Assembly: GCA_041689615.1 (NCBI GenBank)
Contig: JBDNFW010000026.1
Coordinates: 1 to 64,000, forward strand
Direction: 5' to 3'
Length of the DNA stretch: 64,000 nt
DNA from: UBA7359 sp041689615
GTDB lineage: Bacteria > Pseudomonadota > Gammaproteobacteria > Eutrophobiales > Eutrophobiaceae
Below the pieces are notes generated by a model. It did no database searches, was not told where the DNA came from, and saw only the letters and a list, made by a program, of their open reading frames with translations. The position numbers and the translations under genes were made by a program. How positions within the stretch are numbered: position 1 is the stretch's first letter; each line of letters starts with the position of its first letter. Positions 61,734-64,000 of this stretch are shown piece after piece.

Positions 61734-64000
61734 ATGTTGCGCTTTTTCTTTAATTTTCTTCTTTCAATCATGGTTTTGGGCATTATTACAATCGTAATTG
61801 TGTCCTGGTATGTGGTGCCTGACCTGCCCGATATAGACACATTGAAAGATGTCAAAATGCAGATTCCTTTACGCGTTTATACTTCAGATTTATCTCTTAT
61901 TGCCGAGTTTGGAGAGCAGCGCCGTACGCCTATTGAGATAGAAAACGTCCAACCTAAATTAATTGAAGCATTTTTATCTGCAGAAGATGATCGTTTTTAT
62001 GTTCATCCCGGTGTTGATTGGCAAGGCATAGTAAGAGCTGTTTATTCATTAATTAAAACGGGTTCGAAAAAACAGGGCGGCAGTACAATAACAATGCAAG
62101 TCGCCAGAAATTTCTTTCTCAGCAGAGAAAAAACTTATCTTAGAAAACTAAATGAAATTTTTCTTGCCTTCAAAATTGAGCGTGAGCTCAGTAAAGACGA
62201 AATACTGGAACTTTACCTTAACAAAATATATTTAGGACAAAGAGCTTACGGAATTGCAGCTGCCGCTCAGGTTTATTATGGAACCGATATCAATTCATTG
62301 AGTTTGGCACAGGTCGCAATGATTGCGGGCTTGCCTAAAGCACCTTCAACAACAAATCCTGTTAGTGATACCGAACGCGCATTGATACGAAGAAATTATG
62401 TTCTACAACGAATGTTAACACTCTCATATATAACAGAAGATGAATACGAAGAAGCATCAAAACTACCTATAAGTGCTTCTTTGCACGCAACCTCAATTGA
62501 TATTGAAGCACCCTATGTAGCGGAAATGGTCAGAAGCAATCTAATTGAAAAACAGGGCGAAGCTGTTTATAGCACTGGTTTAATAGTAACAACGACCATT
62601 CGTGATCGAAATCAAAATGCGGCAAATCAAGCATTGAGAAGTGCGTTACTCGATTACGATAAACGACATGGTTATCGAGGAGCTGAACACCATATAGAGG
62701 AAATCGAATCAAAAAGTGAAGCAGACATAGCTGCCCTGCTTGAAAGTTTCCCGACACTAAGCAACCTCTATCCTGGATTGGTGACACACGTTAATGAGAA
62801 ATCTATCAGTGTCATTGTTTCTGGCATAGGCCAAATTGAGATTAACTGGGAAGGTTTAAAATGGGCCAGCAAATACATCAGCGAAAACAGGCAGCGTAGC
62901 AAACCAAAAACAGCCGGAGAAATAGTAGAAGCTGGAGACATCATTCGTTTAATTGAAACTGAAACTGGGGAATGGGCACTCTCTCAAATACCGGAAATTG
63001 AAGGTGGTCTAATTTCTCTCTCTCCTAATGATGGTGCGATATTAGCTTTGGTTGGTGGTTTTGATTTTTATAGAAATAAATTTAATCGTATAACTCAGGC
63101 AAGAAGGCAACCTGGTTCTGGGTTTAAACCACTTATTTATTCTGCTGGACTTGAGGCGGGTAAAACTGCCGCAACACTCATTAACGATGCACCTATTGTC
63201 TTTGATGACCCCGGTGTTGAAGATGAATGGCGTCCGGAAAATTATAGTCATAAAAGTTATGGGCCAACTCGCTTACGAGTTGCATTAACACATTCTAGAA
63301 ATCTGGTATCTATCAGGTTGCTACATGCTATTGGTGTTCCTTTCGCACTTGAACATATTAAGAAATTTGGATTCGATATAGCGCAGCTCCCACATAATCT
63401 TTCTTTATCATTGGGAAGTGCAGAAATTACACCATGGCAATTGGCAAGAGCCTATAGCGTTTTTGCTAATGGCGGTTTCTTAATTGATCCTTACTTCATT
63501 GATGAAGTTAAAACTTATGGAGATGAAACTATCTTTAAAGCCGATTCATTAGTGGTATGTCGCAAATGTGTTGATAAAGAACCAAAGATATCTAATGAAG
63601 AAAATATTGATGGGCCTCTTAATGAAAATTTCGACTCTATGATCGAAGTGGAAGAAAAAACGAATACTGAACAATTGTACGCCCCTCGTGTTATTAGTGC
63701 TCAAAATGCATGGATTATAACTTCAATGACACAAGACGTAATAAAATATGGTACTGGCCGACGCGCTTTACAACTGAATCGAACCGACCTTTCAGGAAAA
63801 ACAGGAACAACAAATGATCAGCATGATGCCTGGTTTTCCGGATTCAATTCAAATGTCGTTACTGTAAGCTGGGTTGGCTTCGATAAATTTAAACCGCTAG
63901 GTAGCATCGAAACTGGAGGACGCGCTGCATTACCGATGTGGCTTGATTATATGAAAGTTGCGCTTGATGGCATGCCTGAATCAATTGTGGAAAGACCGGA
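61734..64000 (+). CDS. mrcA: Penicillin-binding protein 1A, 3' end outside the window
   Basis: A bifunctional peptidoglycan glycosyltransferase/transpeptidase, partial (about 755 codons, open to the window edge). Start ATG 61734 gives MLRFFFNFLLSIMV, a TM anchor, then GT51 motifs AEDDRFYVHPGVD and QGGSTITMQVARNFFL. The transpeptidase site reads PGSGFKPL (SxxK, Ser in GSGFK), SRN in THSRNLVS (SxN) and SGKTGTTND (KTG). An OB-like insert lies between. The usual length is about 800-850 residues, so 50-100 are missing. Confidence 0.96.
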   Translation, partial: MLRFFFNFLLSIMVLGIITIVIVSWYVVPDLPDIDTLKDVKMQIPLRVYTSDLSLIAEFGEQRRTPIEIENVQPKLIEAFLSAEDDRFYVHPGVDWQGIVRAVYSLIKTGSKKQGGSTITMQVARNFFLSREKTYLRKLNEIFLAFKIERELSKDEILELYLNKIYLGQRAYGIAAAAQVYYGTDINSLSLAQVAMIAGLPKAPSTTNPVSDTERALIRRNYVLQRMLTLSYITEDEYEEASKLPISASLHATSIDIEAPYVAEMVRSNLIEKQGEAVYSTGLIVTTTIRDRNQNAANQALRSALLDYDKRHGYRGAEHHIEEIESKSEADIAALLESFPTLSNLYPGLVTHVNEKSISVIVSGIGQIEINWEGLKWASKYISENRQRSKPKTAGEIVEAGDIIRLIETETGEWALSQIPEIEGGLISLSPNDGAILALVGGFDFYRNKFNRITQARRQPGSGFKPLIYSAGLEAGKTAATLINDAPIVFDDPGVEDEWRPENYSHKSYGPTRLRVALTHSRNLVSIRLLHAIGVPFALEHIKKFGFDIAQLPHNLSLSLGSAEITPWQLARAYSVFANGGFLIDPYFIDEVKTYGDETIFKADSLVVCRKCVDKEPKISNEENIDGPLNENFDSMIEVEEKTNTEQLYAPRVISAQNAWIITSMTQDVIKYGTGRRALQLNRTDLSGKTGTTNDQHDAWFSGFNSNVVTVSWVGFDKFKPLGSIETGGRAALPMWLDYMKVALDGMPESIVERP

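Noticed and set aside
62530..62787. Minus-strand ORF inside mrcA
   Set aside because: Antisense shadow of the PBP1A coding frame.

Overview
The window reads as a chromosomal segment of a low-GC gammaproteobacterium. On the minus strand from about 61.5 to 45.5 kb lies the block pilMNOPQ-aroK-aroB-dgt-damX-like-gltB-gltD, with ponA/mrcA divergent from pilM. Apart from dgt, this matches the Pseudomonas order. In Pseudomonas hemE directly follows gltD. Here hemE (15.8-16.9 kb) lies about 29 kb away in the same orientation, so the interval looks like accessory DNA or a rearrangement between two conserved anchors. A methylene-tetrahydromethanopterin dehydrogenase (mtdB-like), a tungstate uptake system and a YqeC homologue hint at C1/formate metabolism, but one window cannot name the genus. 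No intact tRNA, rRNA or CRISPR array was seen.

Region by region. 1-3.0 kb: two copies of an odd element (a tRNA-Met-like 3' half broken by small palindromes) flank an orphan methyltransferase; then a tautomerase, a Sel1 lipoprotein, a YdhR-like protein and an HhH/poly-lysine protein. 3.1-6.5 kb: MscS channel and a two-gene tungstate-type ABC importer whose binding protein and permease are fused. 6.6-12.4 kb: small coiled-coil gene, then miaB-ybeZ-ybeY-corC-lnt. 12.4-16.9 kb: CPA1 antiporter with a cyclic-nucleotide-binding domain, DUF368 lipid carrier transporter, hemE. 17.0-19.9 kb: rhodanese, then an aspartoacylase-like enzyme, rimK and a RimB-like protease (ribosomal S6 modification). 20.0-25.2 kb: HdfR-like regulator, two tiny coupled genes, cytochrome c'-like protein, frameshifted DcaP-like porin, SLC13 anion symporter and a 4-TM protein, probably a dicarboxylate-type uptake set. 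25.2-28.5 kb: yqeC, a TetR regulator with two good palindromic operators, a secreted alpha/beta hydrolase and a PPOX flavoprotein.

29-39 kb is a run of small housekeeping and stress genes (RraB, S4 protein, YceI with cytochrome b561, YaaA, YfcH, GGDEF cyclase, macro domain). Four genes between 22 and 38.5 kb are broken: three by single-base frameshifts and one by an in-frame TAA. 39-45.5 kb is the most accessory part: orphan FetB permease, mtdB flanked by a duplicated leader-like segment, a lipase-like hydrolase, a minimal type I CBASS pair (CD-NTase plus a Cap15-type 2TM beta-barrel effector), a divergent AAA/OLD-like ATPase and a 112-bp palindromic element next to gltD. 45.5-64 kb is the conserved block of glutamate synthase, shikimate enzymes, type IV pilus assembly and PBP1A, the last cut by the window edge.
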